Of a DNA stretch of 46,928 bases, positions 24,670 to 32,231 are shown piece after piece. The notes below the pieces were generated by a model. The model saw only the letters and a list, made by a program, of their open reading frames with translations, was not told where the DNA came from and did no database searches. Positions within the stretch are counted from its first letter, which is position 1; each line of letters starts with the position of its first letter. Source of the stretch: an uncultured Elusimicrobia bacterium. GTDB lineage: Bacteria; Elusimicrobiota; Elusimicrobia; Elusimicrobiales; UBA9959. The translations under genes were made by a program, and so were the position numbers. The stretch is taken from the NCBI GenBank assembly GCA_903917735.1, contig CAIXBR010000054.1, positions 1 through 46,928 on the forward strand, written 5' to 3'.

Positions 24670-25242
24670 ATGCGCAGCTTCCTTTTCGCCGCGGTCATTT
24701 CATTGGCGGCTGTCCCCGCCTTTGCCTCCGGCCCCGGCGGCCAGACCTACACCGAGAAAAAATATTTCTCCGTGGTCATCCCGTCCGGCTGGGCCAGGCA
24801 TGACGCCGCACTGGGGCTTTCCGCCGAGGAAAAGAAGGTCTACGGCGCGGAGTTCCTGGGGCCGGCCTCCGGCGAATTATCCTCCAGCATAAGCGTGCAT
24901 TATTACGCGCCCGGCAACCTGGTTCAAAAGACTTACAGGAAATTCATCAAACTGCATTCCAAGCCGGCGCTTGGCGCCAACCCGGATGGCAATGTCTACG
25001 GCGAAGTGAAGGATGGCAAGGCCGGGAATTACTACGCCAAAGTTTTCGAGCGCAGGATCTTCGAGTATTTCCCCAAAAATTCGATGAACCCGAAGAAGAT
25101 GGACATCTACGAGAGCTACGCCGTAGTGCCGGCCAAGAAAGGTTTTTTCGTGCTGCGCTATTACTCCCCGCTGGATATAGCCAAGGCCAATAAACAGGCC
25201 TACGAGTCCGTCCTGGCCTCGTTCAAACCGCTCCTCCCCTGA
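24670..25242 (+). CDS. Exported protein, paralogue of the previous gene
   Basis: This is a 190-residue exported protein of unknown function with a signal peptide (about 1-19, ending AFAS). It repeats the framework of the preceding gene: KYFSVVIPSGW, GLSAEEKKVYG, VHYYAPGNLVQKTYRKFIKLHS, YESYAVVPAKKGFFVLRYY and a final SFKPLLP. The pair therefore arose by tandem duplication and then diverged considerably. The layout (a basic, Tyr/Phe-rich beta-type domain with PSGW near the start) recalls PsbP-like or lipoprotein sensor folds, but I see no diagnostic motif. A GAGGTGA ribosome site lies upstream. No terminator is seen after it. Confidence 0.65.
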   Translation: MRSFLFAAVISLAAVPAFASGPGGQTYTEKKYFSVVIPSGWARHDAALGLSAEEKKVYGAEFLGPASGELSSSISVHYYAPGNLVQKTYRKFIKLHSKPALGANPDGNVYGEVKDGKAGNYYAKVFERRIFEYFPKNSMNPKKMDIYESYAVVPAKKGFFVLRYYSPLDIAKANKQAYESVLASFKPLLP

Positions 25243-25286
25243 ACTCACAGGCCTTTATTTATTCCGCCTGCCCTGATCCGCCCCAA

Positions 25287-25316
25287 ACCGCTTAATTGTT
25301 CACCGCTTAATTGTTC
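25287..25316. repeat. Perfect 15-bp tandem duplication
   Basis: ACCGCTTAATTGTTC occurs twice without a gap at 25287-25301 and 25302-25316. It lies directly upstream of the likely promoter of the recycling operon, so it may be a duplicated operator half or a simple slippage product. Confidence 0.6.
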
Positions 25317-25317
25317 A

Positions 25318-25346
25318 TTTACGCGCAGCTCAGTAATTTCTAGAAT
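25318..25346 (+). promoter_or_regulatory. Candidate promoter of the cell-wall sugar recycling operon
   Basis: TTTACG (25318-25323) and TAGAAT (25341-25346) are 17 bp apart. The start codon is 67 nt beyond the -10, with GGAGAG as ribosome site. Confidence 0.45.
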
Positions 25347-25413
25347 AACTCCGGGCCGGAAAATGAAAAAAATTGAAGCGGTGCTTAATGTAAGAATGTA
25401 AGCCGGAGAGACC

Positions 25414-26877
25414 ATGCCCCTTAGGAACAAAGAAAAAGAAGCCGCCGAACTTAAGCCCCAGCCGGAGGCGCCGCTGAGGGGCTTGTATAAAAAAACTTTT
25501 GGCCGAGAGCCCGAAGTTTTCGAGCCGCTGAAGGCCGACGGTTCGGCGCGGCGGCTGTTCCGGCTGAAGGACGCTTCCCGTTCCGTAATCGGGGCTTTCG
25601 GCCCGGACAAGCTGGAGAACCGGGCCTTCCTGGAATTCTCCCGCCATTTCCGCGCCGAAAAACTGCCGGTGCCCGAGATCTACGCCGAGGACCAGGCCCA
25701 GGGCATATACCTGGAAGAGGACCTCGGCAGCACTACGCTTTTTGAATACCTGGGCGCGGAGCGCAAAGGCGCGGAGCTCACCCCGCAGGTCACGGCCGCC
25801 TATAAAAAAGTCCTTGACTGGCTGCCACGCTTCCAGGCGCAGGCCGGCCGCGGCCTCGACCTGAAGTGCTGCTACCCGCGCGCGAGCTTCGACCGGCAGT
25901 CCATAATGTGGGACCTGAACTATTTCAAATACTATTTTCTTAAACTGGCCAAGATCCCGTTCAACGAGCAGAAGCTGGAGGACGATTTCGTCCGCTTTAC
26001 GGATTTCCTGCTGGAAGCGCCGGCCGATTATTTCCTCTACCGCGATTTCCAGAGCCGCAACATTATGCTGCGCGGCGGTGAACCGTGGTTCATAGACTAC
26101 CAGGGCGGGCGGAAAGGCGCGCCGCATTACGACCTGGCGTCCCTGCTATACGACGCCAAGGCCGGCCTGTCCCCGGAGGCGCGCGGGGAGCTGAGGAAAC
26201 ATTACCTGGCTGCCGCCGGCTTCAACCCGAAAGCCTTCATGAAGCATTACCACGCCTTCGTCTACATACGCATCATGCAGGCCATGGGCGCCTATGGCCT
26301 GCGCGGTTTTTACGAGGGGAAAACCCATTTCCTCAACAGCGTGCCTTACGCGGTGCGCAACATTGAATGGCTGCTCAGGAATGCGGAGCTGGAGGTGAAG
26401 GTGCCGGAGTTGACGGCAGCCTTCAAGCGCATAGCCGCCTCCTCCTACCTGCGCCAGTTCGGCAAGACAAAGCTGGGCCTGACCGTGCGCATAACCAGCT
26501 TTTCCTTTAAGAACGGGCTCCCGCTGGACGACAAAGGGCATGGCGGCGGTTTCGTGTTCGACTGCCGCGCCCTCCCGAACCCGGGCCGCTACGAGGCTTA
26601 CGCGCAGCTCACCGGCAGGGATAAGCCGGTGGCCGAGTTCCTGAAGAAAGAGCCCGAAGTGGAGAAATTCCTGGAGAATGTTTTCGCCCTGACCGATATG
26701 AGCGTGGAAAATTACCTCTCCCGCAATTTTACCTCGCTGATGGTGAACTTCGGCTGCACCGGCGGGCGGCATCGTTCCGTTTACTGCGCGGAGGCGCTGG
26801 CCGCGCGGGTGAAGCAGAAATACGGCGCGCGCGTGGAGCTGACGCACCGGGAGTTCTCCGGCGGAGCCCTGAAATGA
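25414..26877 (+). CDS. AmgK-like sugar kinase fused to a RapZ C-terminal domain
   Basis: This is a 487-residue fusion. Residues about 20-330 are an APH-fold phosphotransferase like AmgK, which phosphorylates the anomeric position of MurNAc/GlcNAc: the catalytic loop reads YRDFQSRN (D211, N216) and the metal Asp is D228 in FIDYQGGRKGAPHYDLASLL. Residues about 350-485 match the C-terminal domain of RapZ: FVFDCRALPNP, LTGRDKPVAEFL, and NFGCTGGRHRSVYCAE (445-460). In E. coli this RapZ part senses glucosamine-6-phosphate and binds small RNA. The P-loop half of RapZ is absent. The gene overlaps murU by 4 nt. The fusion suggests that amino-sugar status regulates the kinase or its mRNA; that is inference. 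Confidence 0.8.
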   Translation: MPLRNKEKEAAELKPQPEAPLRGLYKKTFGREPEVFEPLKADGSARRLFRLKDASRSVIGAFGPDKLENRAFLEFSRHFRAEKLPVPEIYAEDQAQGIYLEEDLGSTTLFEYLGAERKGAELTPQVTAAYKKVLDWLPRFQAQAGRGLDLKCCYPRASFDRQSIMWDLNYFKYYFLKLAKIPFNEQKLEDDFVRFTDFLLEAPADYFLYRDFQSRNIMLRGGEPWFIDYQGGRKGAPHYDLASLLYDAKAGLSPEARGELRKHYLAAAGFNPKAFMKHYHAFVYIRIMQAMGAYGLRGFYEGKTHFLNSVPYAVRNIEWLLRNAELEVKVPELTAAFKRIAASSYLRQFGKTKLGLTVRITSFSFKNGLPLDDKGHGGGFVFDCRALPNPGRYEAYAQLTGRDKPVAEFLKKEPEVEKFLENVFALTDMSVENYLSRNFTSLMVNFGCTGGRHRSVYCAEALAARVKQKYGARVELTHREFSGGALK

Positions 26878-27596
26878 AGGCGATGATCTTCGCGGCCGGG
26901 CTGGGCACGCGCCTGCGGCCGCTCACGGACGATATCCCCAAGGCCCTGGTCGAAGTTAACGGGGTCCCGATGCTGGAACTGGTGCTGCGCCGGCTGTCCG
27001 CCGCCGGGGTCACGGAGTTCGTGGTCAACACGCATCATTTTCACGAGAAGATAGCGGGCTGGCTGAAGGCCAAAAATAATTTGGGGTTTAAAATAGAGCT
27101 GTCGCGCGAGGAGGCCTTCCCGCTGGAAACCGGCGGGGGGCTTAAGAAGGCCGCCGCCTTTTTCAACTACGGGAAACCATTCTTCGCCTATAATTCCGAC
27201 GTCTATTCCGAGCTGGATCTTGAGGCGCTTTACTCCGCGCACCTCGCCTCCGGAGCGCTGGCCACGCTGGCCGTCCGGGAGAGGCCGTCCAGGCGCCGCC
27301 TGCTGTTCGACGTCGGGATGAACCTGAAGGGCCGCGAAGGCGAAATAAACCTGCCGGGCCTGAAGCCGGGGGCCTTCAGCGGCATACAGGTAATTTCGCC
27401 GGAGATATTTTCTAAAATAACTGAGACAGGAGTATTCTCTATAATAGGCGTATATCTGCGGCTGGCCGCGTCCGGAGAAAGAATAAAAGGTTTCGAGGAC
27501 AGGTCCGGGTTCTGGAGCGACATAGGGGATATGGAGCGGCTTGAGGCGGTACGCTTCCAGGCCGCCGGGGAGAAACATGATACTCTCAGACCTTAA
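26874..27596 (+). CDS. murU: MurU-like sugar-1-phosphate nucleotidyltransferase
   Basis: This is a 240-residue NTP-transferase-fold enzyme. The N-terminal FAAGLGTRLRPLTDDIPKAL signature binds the nucleotide, YNSDVYSEL is the metal-binding segment, and W-DIGD lies near the C terminus. Size and neighbours fit MurU, which makes UDP-MurNAc from MurNAc alpha-1-phosphate in the cytoplasm. Next to an AmgK-type kinase it completes the shortcut that returns wall sugars to peptidoglycan precursors without de novo synthesis. A mannose- or glucose-1-phosphate enzyme is the alternative if only the fold is considered. Confidence 0.75.
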   Translation: MKAMIFAAGLGTRLRPLTDDIPKALVEVNGVPMLELVLRRLSAAGVTEFVVNTHHFHEKIAGWLKAKNNLGFKIELSREEAFPLETGGGLKKAAAFFNYGKPFFAYNSDVYSELDLEALYSAHLASGALATLAVRERPSRRRLLFDVGMNLKGREGEINLPGLKPGAFSGIQVISPEIFSKITETGVFSIIGVYLRLAASGERIKGFEDRSGFWSDIGDMERLEAVRFQAAGEKHDTLRP

Positions 27597-28047
27597 AAAC
27601 ACTGAACGGCAGGCCTTTCTGATGCCCGGCCTTACCAAGGCGCTGGAGTTCCTGCGCGCCCCGGGAGTAAAAGACCTGCCGGACGGGAAATATGAAATAG
27701 ACGGGGAACTCGTCTTCGCCATTGTCCAGAGGTACACGACCGAGATCCAGTTCGACCCTAAATTCGAGGCGCACCGGAAATACGCCGACGTGCAGTATAT
27801 AGCCGCGGGCGCCGAAGTTATAGGCTGGGCCCCGCTCGAGAGGCTGGGGGTTTCTGAAGCTTACGACGGGGAAAAAGATGTCTGCTGCGGCTCCGTGCCG
27901 CCAGGCGGCTGGGCCCCGGTGCGCGTTGAGGCCGGCCAGCTGGCCGTGCTTTATCCGGAAGATGCCCACGCCCCCAGGCTGGCGGCCGGCGTGCCCTCCG
28001 CCGTGGTGAAGATAGTTGTTAAAGTCCGTGTCAGGCTGAAGTGCTAG
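27577..28047 (+). CDS. YhcH/YiaL/NanQ-family sugar anomerase-like protein
   Basis: This is a 156-residue cupin-like protein of the YhcH/YjgK/YiaL family. One member, NanQ, opens the ring of N-acetylneuraminate to change its anomer; another, TabA, affects biofilm. Family landmarks are a start like ILSDLKNTERQAFLMPGL, DG-YEIDG, EAHRKYADVQYI-AG, the metal-site region EAGQLAVLYPEDAHAP, and the VVKIVVKV end. The start at 27577 (GGGGAGAAAC ribosome site) overlaps murU by 20 nt. AmgK acts on a specific anomeric position, so an anomerase beside it makes biochemical sense; this is inference from order. Confidence 0.75.
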   Translation: MILSDLKNTERQAFLMPGLTKALEFLRAPGVKDLPDGKYEIDGELVFAIVQRYTTEIQFDPKFEAHRKYADVQYIAAGAEVIGWAPLERLGVSEAYDGEKDVCCGSVPPGGWAPVRVEAGQLAVLYPEDAHAPRLAAGVPSAVVKIVVKVRVRLKC

Positions 28048-28050
28048 AAT
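28045..28050 (+). promoter_or_regulatory. -10 box of probable leaderless promoter
   Basis: TAGAAT ends exactly 6 nt before the ATG at 28057, straddling the stop of the preceding gene. No ribosome site is seen. Confidence 0.45.
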
Positions 28051-28056
28051 GTATAT

Positions 28057-28464
28057 ATGAAACTGAAAGAACTCATGCGGGTGCTGATAAACAGCGAGAT
28101 GGAAGACATTTCCGTTTTTGAAGTGGAGGCAGTGGCGTTCCGCTCCGATCCCAGGTGCGGCGCGGAACTCGCCGCCCTTTTTCTGCGCCTTGCCGAAGAA
28201 AAGCGGGCCCGCCTTAAGATCCTTAAACACCTTTCCAAAGAGGGCACCGGCTTCCGCCAGCGCAAGACGGAGACCGCGCGTTCAGTGGAAGCGTCCTTCC
28301 GTTTGCACGCTACCCGCGCCGCCAGAAGCGTGTCGCTTTACGTGGATCTGCTGAAGCAGCTTCATAAGCCGGAATTCAAGGATGAAGTAGGGGAGATGGC
28401 CTCCGCCGAGCGCCGCACCCTGGCGGCCATTAAAAAACTACAGGAGAAGCTGAAGCAACCCTAG
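28057..28464 (+). CDS. Small all-helical protein, possibly ferritin-like
   Basis: This is a 135-residue cytoplasmic protein with no signal or membrane segment. The sequence reads as four amphipathic helices rich in Glu, Lys and Arg. EMEDISVFEVEAVAF, AELAALFLRLAEEKRARL and E----H positions recall rubrerythrin/ferritin-like helical bundles, but the full set of diiron ligands is not evident, so the function is unknown. It appears to have its own leaderless promoter and converges with the GT-C gene; no terminator is visible between them (28465-28513). Confidence 0.5.
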   Translation: MKLKELMRVLINSEMEDISVFEVEAVAFRSDPRCGAELAALFLRLAEEKRARLKILKHLSKEGTGFRQRKTETARSVEASFRLHATRAARSVSLYVDLLKQLHKPEFKDEVGEMASAERRTLAAIKKLQEKLKQP

Positions 28465-28513
28465 GCCGTAAGGCACGTGCGGGCAAACGCGCTCCGGGCA
28501 GCAAGCCGGGGCG

Positions 28514-30226
28514 CTATTTATTTGTCAGTTTTTCGAGGCGGGTCAGGTTCTTCCGCGCGCTTTCCAGGCCCGGGGAAACCTTTAGCGCTTTCCGGAAAAG
28601 TTCTTCCGCCCCGGAGTGATCGCCCGAGCGCGCCAGCAATATCCCGTAATCGTTCAGGGCTTCCAGGTTATAGGGGCTGGCTTTGAGGATCCGCGCGTAG
28701 AATGCCGCCGCTTCGGCGGACCACCCGGCCGAGGCGCGGCCGCGCGCCAGGGCCAGCAGGGCCGGCGCGTAGTCCGGGTCGGTCTTTAGCGCCGCGTCCA
28801 GACAGGCCTCGGCTTCCCGCCCCCTGTCGGCTGCCACCAGAACGCAATATTTATTGAAGAGCGTTTCCGCCGCGCCCGGCTGCGCCGCCAGGGCCGGCTC
28901 CAGCGCGGCCAGCGCGCCCGGCGTGTCGCCGCTTTTCCAGCGCGCCAGCGCCAGGCCGTTCAGGTACATAACATTGCCCGGTTCGGCCGCGCAGAGGCGC
29001 TCCAGCAGCGCGCGGCTTTCCGGCGTCCTGCCCAGCAGGTAATATTCGCGGGCCAAGTTATAGAGCATAGGCTTGGAGACGGAACTCCGCGCGGCGTGTT
29101 CGTAATTTTTCAGGTCGGTATCCCGGCAAGTTGTGTTGAACGCGGAGGCGCAGACCAGGACAGCGGCCGCCGCCGGCAGCGCGAAGCGGCGCCAGGTTCC
29201 GGCGGACTCCAGCCTCCAGGCCGCCCACAGGAAGATGCCGGCGTTGGACAGGTAAACCCAGTGGTCCAGCATCAGGTCGTTGGATGCCAGGATCGGCAGT
29301 TTGGGCGCCAGGTTCAACAGGTACCAGCCGGCGCAGAAAAGCGCCGTTCTGCCGCCTTTTCTTATCAGTAAAAAGGCTGCCGCGGCCAGCGCTGGCAGGC
29401 TCAGCCAGCGCAGTATGGCCAAGTCTGGCTGCATCCGGTGTGAATGCATATCGAAAGGCAGCGCCGCTTCCTTTAAGTAGGCCAGTACGCTCTGCGGCAC
29501 TTTCAGGAACAGGCCGGCCATGACCGGTCCCAGGCCTTTGGAAAGCGCGTCCATCCCCAGCGCCTGGTGCCGGAGAAAAAAATAGACCGGGATGAAGGCG
29601 AAGAAAGGCAGCAACTTCAGATAGTCTTTTTTTCCGCGCTCCAGATACCACAGGCAGAGCGCCGCCAGCGCCGGGGTTATTATGCCATTCTCCTTGAAGC
29701 CTGCCGCCGCCAGGAAGAAAACGAAGGAAAGGGCGGACCTATTCTTAAGGAAGAGCAGCAGCGACGCCAGCATGCAGGCGCTTGAGGCCAGCTCCGCCCT
29801 GCCAGCGATCACCAGCAACTGCTCTGTCACCGCGGGGTGAACGGCCAGCAGGACGGCCGCCCAGAAGGCCGCGGCGCTGCTGAACCCGAGCGCCAGGGCC
29901 AGGTAGAGGAACAATACGGCCGTCCCCGAGAAAAAAATAAAATTCACCAGGCGGTAGCCTAAAGGCCTGTAGCCCCAGATGGCGAAGTCGGCTATGTGGC
30001 TGACGGTCAGCAGCGGGCGATAATAATTGAGTCCCTGGCTGAAGGGGTCTCCCTTAAAAGCGGCGGCCAGGTTGGAGGCGCTGATGGCCAGGCGGGGGTT
30101 TTCCTCTATCAGGCGGTGGTCATCCCAGATGAACCCCATTTTAAAGGTAAAGCCGAACGCCAGCAGGGCGGCCAGAAGAATTACGGCAGGAGCCGCCGCG
30201 GCCTTCAGGTTCAGGTCTTTCAGCAT
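28514..30226 (-). CDS. GT-C-like membrane protein with C-terminal TPRs (TMTC-like)
   Basis: This is a 570-residue integral membrane protein with about ten hydrophobic segments in residues 10-390, followed by TPR-type repeats (about 390-565) ending in a basic tail. The first loop has FIWDDHRLIEENP (D35, D36), the paired-Asp loop seen in GT-C glycosyltransferases and in TMTC-type O-mannosyltransferases, followed by the LNYYRPLL segment. A lipid-linked sugar donor and transfer on the outer side of the membrane are expected for the family. The substrate is unknown. It is divergent from the methyltransferase gene across only 42 bp. A TATAAT box lies 8 nt upstream of the start. Confidence 0.7.
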   Translation of the reverse strand: MLKDLNLKAAAAPAVILLAALLAFGFTFKMGFIWDDHRLIEENPRLAISASNLAAAFKGDPFSQGLNYYRPLLTVSHIADFAIWGYRPLGYRLVNFIFFSGTAVLFLYLALALGFSSAAAFWAAVLLAVHPAVTEQLLVIAGRAELASSACMLASLLLFLKNRSALSFVFFLAAAGFKENGIITPALAALCLWYLERGKKDYLKLLPFFAFIPVYFFLRHQALGMDALSKGLGPVMAGLFLKVPQSVLAYLKEAALPFDMHSHRMQPDLAILRWLSLPALAAAAFLLIRKGGRTALFCAGWYLLNLAPKLPILASNDLMLDHWVYLSNAGIFLWAAWRLESAGTWRRFALPAAAAVLVCASAFNTTCRDTDLKNYEHAARSSVSKPMLYNLAREYYLLGRTPESRALLERLCAAEPGNVMYLNGLALARWKSGDTPGALAALEPALAAQPGAAETLFNKYCVLVAADRGREAEACLDAALKTDPDYAPALLALARGRASAGWSAEAAAFYARILKASPYNLEALNDYGILLARSGDHSGAEELFRKALKVSPGLESARKNLTRLEKLTNK

Positions 30227-30234
30227 CGTAAGGG

Positions 30235-30262
30235 ATTATAGCAAGTCCGAAAAAGGTAAAAT
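30235..30262. promoter_or_regulatory. Two divergent -10 boxes, both close to start codons
   Basis: On the minus strand TGCTATAAT (TATAAT at complement 30235-30240, extended -10) lies 8 nt from the GT-C ATG. On the plus strand TAAAAT (30257-30262) lies 6 nt from the methyltransferase ATG. Neither gene has a Shine-Dalgarno. Confidence 0.5.
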
Positions 30263-30268
30263 GTCCAT

Positions 30269-31036
30269 ATGACCAAGACAGCCGACGGCTCCGAGGTTTA
30301 CTGGGACGGCCTGCATTACGACGCCTTCAACCAGCCCTATCAGGATGATCTTAAATTCTACCTGGGCGAGGCGAAGAAAGCGCGCGGGCCCGTGCTGGAG
30401 CTGGGCTGCGGCACCGGCCGGCTGACCATCCCCCTTAAAAAGAAGGGGGTGGATATAACCGGCTTGGACTACGCGGCCCCCATGCTGGAGCGCGCCGCGG
30501 AGAAGGCGGACGAAGCCGGCGTTAAGATACGCTTTGTGCGCGGCGACGCCCGCCGTTTCAAACTGGACCGGAAGTTCAAGCTCATTTTCATGGCTTTCAA
30601 CTCCATGCAGCATCTGGGCCGCCGGGAGGAGGTGGAAGGCCTTTTCTCCTCGGTGGCCGGCCACCTGGCCCCGGGCGGCCGCTTCATCTTCGACGTTTTC
30701 AACCCCAATCCTCTCTGCCTGGTGCGCGATCCGGAAGAAATGCTGCCGGTGGCCTATTATAAGGACCCGGCGGGCCAAGGCATGGTCCTGGTGAACGAGA
30801 CCTATTCCTATGATAAGGCCGCGCAGGTTTCGCGCATAACCTGGCATTACAGGAGTGAAAAAACAGGCAAAACGCTCAAAAAAAGCCTTAATCTGCGTTG
30901 TTTTTTTCCGGAAGAACTGCTGGCGCTGGTCCATTATAATGGTTTCAGGGTGGTAAAACGCTACGGGGACTTCCTGGGACGTCCTTTCAGGGGAACTCAG
31001 ACGAAGCAGGTTCTGGTCTGCGTCCCCTCCCCGTGA
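30269..31036 (+). CDS. Class I SAM-dependent methyltransferase
   Basis: This is a 255-residue cytoplasmic methyltransferase of the Rossmann-like class I fold. Motif I is LELGCGTGRLTIPL, followed by the acidic residue after strand 2 (ITGLDYAAPML), an FVRGDARRF segment, and the motif IV-like IFMAFNSMQHL where class I enzymes position the substrate. A C-terminal antiparallel part (RITWHYRSEKTGK...) forms the lid. The substrate cannot be told. The start has a -10 box 6 nt upstream and no ribosome site. It precedes the rpsF operon without a visible terminator. Confidence 0.8.
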   Translation: MTKTADGSEVYWDGLHYDAFNQPYQDDLKFYLGEAKKARGPVLELGCGTGRLTIPLKKKGVDITGLDYAAPMLERAAEKADEAGVKIRFVRGDARRFKLDRKFKLIFMAFNSMQHLGRREEVEGLFSSVAGHLAPGGRFIFDVFNPNPLCLVRDPEEMLPVAYYKDPAGQGMVLVNETYSYDKAAQVSRITWHYRSEKTGKTLKKSLNLRCFFPEELLALVHYNGFRVVKRYGDFLGRPFRGTQTKQVLVCVPSP

Positions 31037-31039
31037 ATG

Positions 31040-31068
31040 TTGAAAAGACGCCCTTAATTTGCTATCCT
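31040..31068 (+). promoter_or_regulatory. Promoter of the rpsF-ssb-rpsR-rplI operon
   Basis: TTGAAA (31040-31045) and TATCCT (31063-31068) are separated by 17 bp. The -10 box ends 9 nt before the rpsF ATG, so the leader would be a few nucleotides at most. No ribosome site is seen. Confidence 0.6.
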
Positions 31069-31077
31069 AAACCTACT

Positions 31078-31386
31078 ATGAACACTTATGAGTTAATGTT
31101 GATCATCAACCCCCAGCTTTCCGACGCTGAAATAGCGGAAGCGGTGGACAAGGCCAAAAAGATCCTCACCGATGAAAAAGCCGAAGTGCTCGCCGAAGAC
31201 CGGCTGGGCCGCAAGAAGTTCTCACACAATGTGGGAAAACACCGCGACGGTTTTTACGTCTATATGAAGGTCAAGGCCGCTCCCGAGAGCGTGAAGGTTA
31301 TAAACCATAACCTCAAGCTGCAGGAGACCATGCTGCGCGCCATGCTGATGAAAGCGACAGCGGAACAGCCGGTTAAAAAAGCCTAA
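31078..31386 (+). CDS. rpsF: 30S ribosomal protein S6
   Basis: Small-subunit protein S6, which pairs with S18 on the platform of the 30S subunit. The 102-residue sequence begins MNTYELMLIINPQLSDAEI and has the family's FSHNVGKHRDGFYVYMKVKA region. The start at 31078 matches the family. An in-frame GTG at 31033 would add 15 residues that overlap the promoter. It heads the usual S6-SSB-S18-L9 order. Confidence 0.95.
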   Translation: MNTYELMLIINPQLSDAEIAEAVDKAKKILTDEKAEVLAEDRLGRKKFSHNVGKHRDGFYVYMKVKAAPESVKVINHNLKLQETMLRAMLMKATAEQPVKKA

Positions 31387-31406
31387 AAAATCCACGCGGG
31401 CGCTAT

Positions 31407-31853
31407 ATGGATATACGGGTCCCGGAGCTGAATCAGGTTTTGATAGCCGGCCGTCTTACGCGCGATCCGGAGCTGCGTTTCACCCAGAAAGGTCAGGGCG
31501 TGTGTCCGTTGTCCATAGCAGTTAACCGCCGCTTAAAGGACCCCGCCACCGGCGACTGGAAAGACGATGTGGTTTTTGTGCCGGTCACCGTTTGGGGCCC
31601 CGCCGCCGAGCGCTGCAAGGAAAAGCTGAAGAAGGGCAGCCCGGTAGTGATAGAAGGGCGCCTTACCGCTTCCGAGTATACCGATAAGACCGGCCAGAAG
31701 CGCAAAGAGATGAAGGTTACCGCCCGCAGGGTGCAGCTGATGGCCCACGACGCGGCGGAAGGCGGCGAAGCGACCGCCCACGAGGCGGAAGAGCCGCATA
31801 CCGAAACGGAGCCGAAAGGCGATGTTTCCGGAATAGAAGAAGTGCCGTTTTAA
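31407..31853 (+). CDS. ssb: Single-stranded DNA-binding protein
   Basis: This is a 148-residue SSB that coats single-stranded DNA in replication and repair. The N-terminal OB fold has NQVLIAGRLTRDPELRFT and the V-VTVWG, KG-PVVIEGRL segments. The C-terminal third is acidic and flexible and ends GIEEVPF, a version of the DDIPF tip that recruits partner proteins. It sits between rpsF and rpsR, as in many bacteria. Confidence 0.95.
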   Translation: MDIRVPELNQVLIAGRLTRDPELRFTQKGQGVCPLSIAVNRRLKDPATGDWKDDVVFVPVTVWGPAAERCKEKLKKGSPVVIEGRLTASEYTDKTGQKRKEMKVTARRVQLMAHDAAEGGEATAHEAEEPHTETEPKGDVSGIEEVPF

Positions 31854-31875
31854 CTTAAAGCAGGAGCAAACATTT

Positions 31876-32214
31876 ATGGAGAACAAAGAAACCGCCCCCG
31901 TCAGTCAGCCCGCCGCCCCCACCGCGGCCTCGGCCGCACGCCCCATGGGCGCGCCGCCCATGCACCGCGAGTCGGCCGGCCCCCGCCGTCCCGGCGGCCG
32001 CAGGTTCGCCCCGCGCCGCAAGGTGTGCAGGCTCTGCGCCGAGCACATCGACCTGGTGGACTACAAGCAGGCGCAGATCATAAAGACCTTCTGCACCGAC
32101 ACCGGTAAAATACTTTCACGGCGCATCACCGGCGCCTGCGCTAAACACCAGCGCCAGATAATGAGGGCGGTAAAGATCAACCGCAATTTGTCCCTCATGT
32201 CCTACAACGGCTAA
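31876..32214 (+). CDS. rpsR: 30S ribosomal protein S18 with long N-terminal extension
   Basis: Small-subunit protein S18, partner of S6. The conserved part (about 46-112) has KVCRLC, DYKQAQIIKTF, GKILSRRITG-CAKHQR and the LMSYN end. C51, C54, C88 and H91 could bind zinc, and C73 is also present, so this is the Cys-rich form. The N terminus carries about 45 extra residues rich in Pro, Ala, Arg and Gly, which most S18 proteins lack. An AGGAG ribosome site supports the upstream start. Confidence 0.93.
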   Translation: MENKETAPVSQPAAPTAASAARPMGAPPMHRESAGPRRPGGRRFAPRRKVCRLCAEHIDLVDYKQAQIIKTFCTDTGKILSRRITGACAKHQRQIMRAVKINRNLSLMSYNG

Positions 32215-32231
32215 GCCCCGGGAGCAATAAA

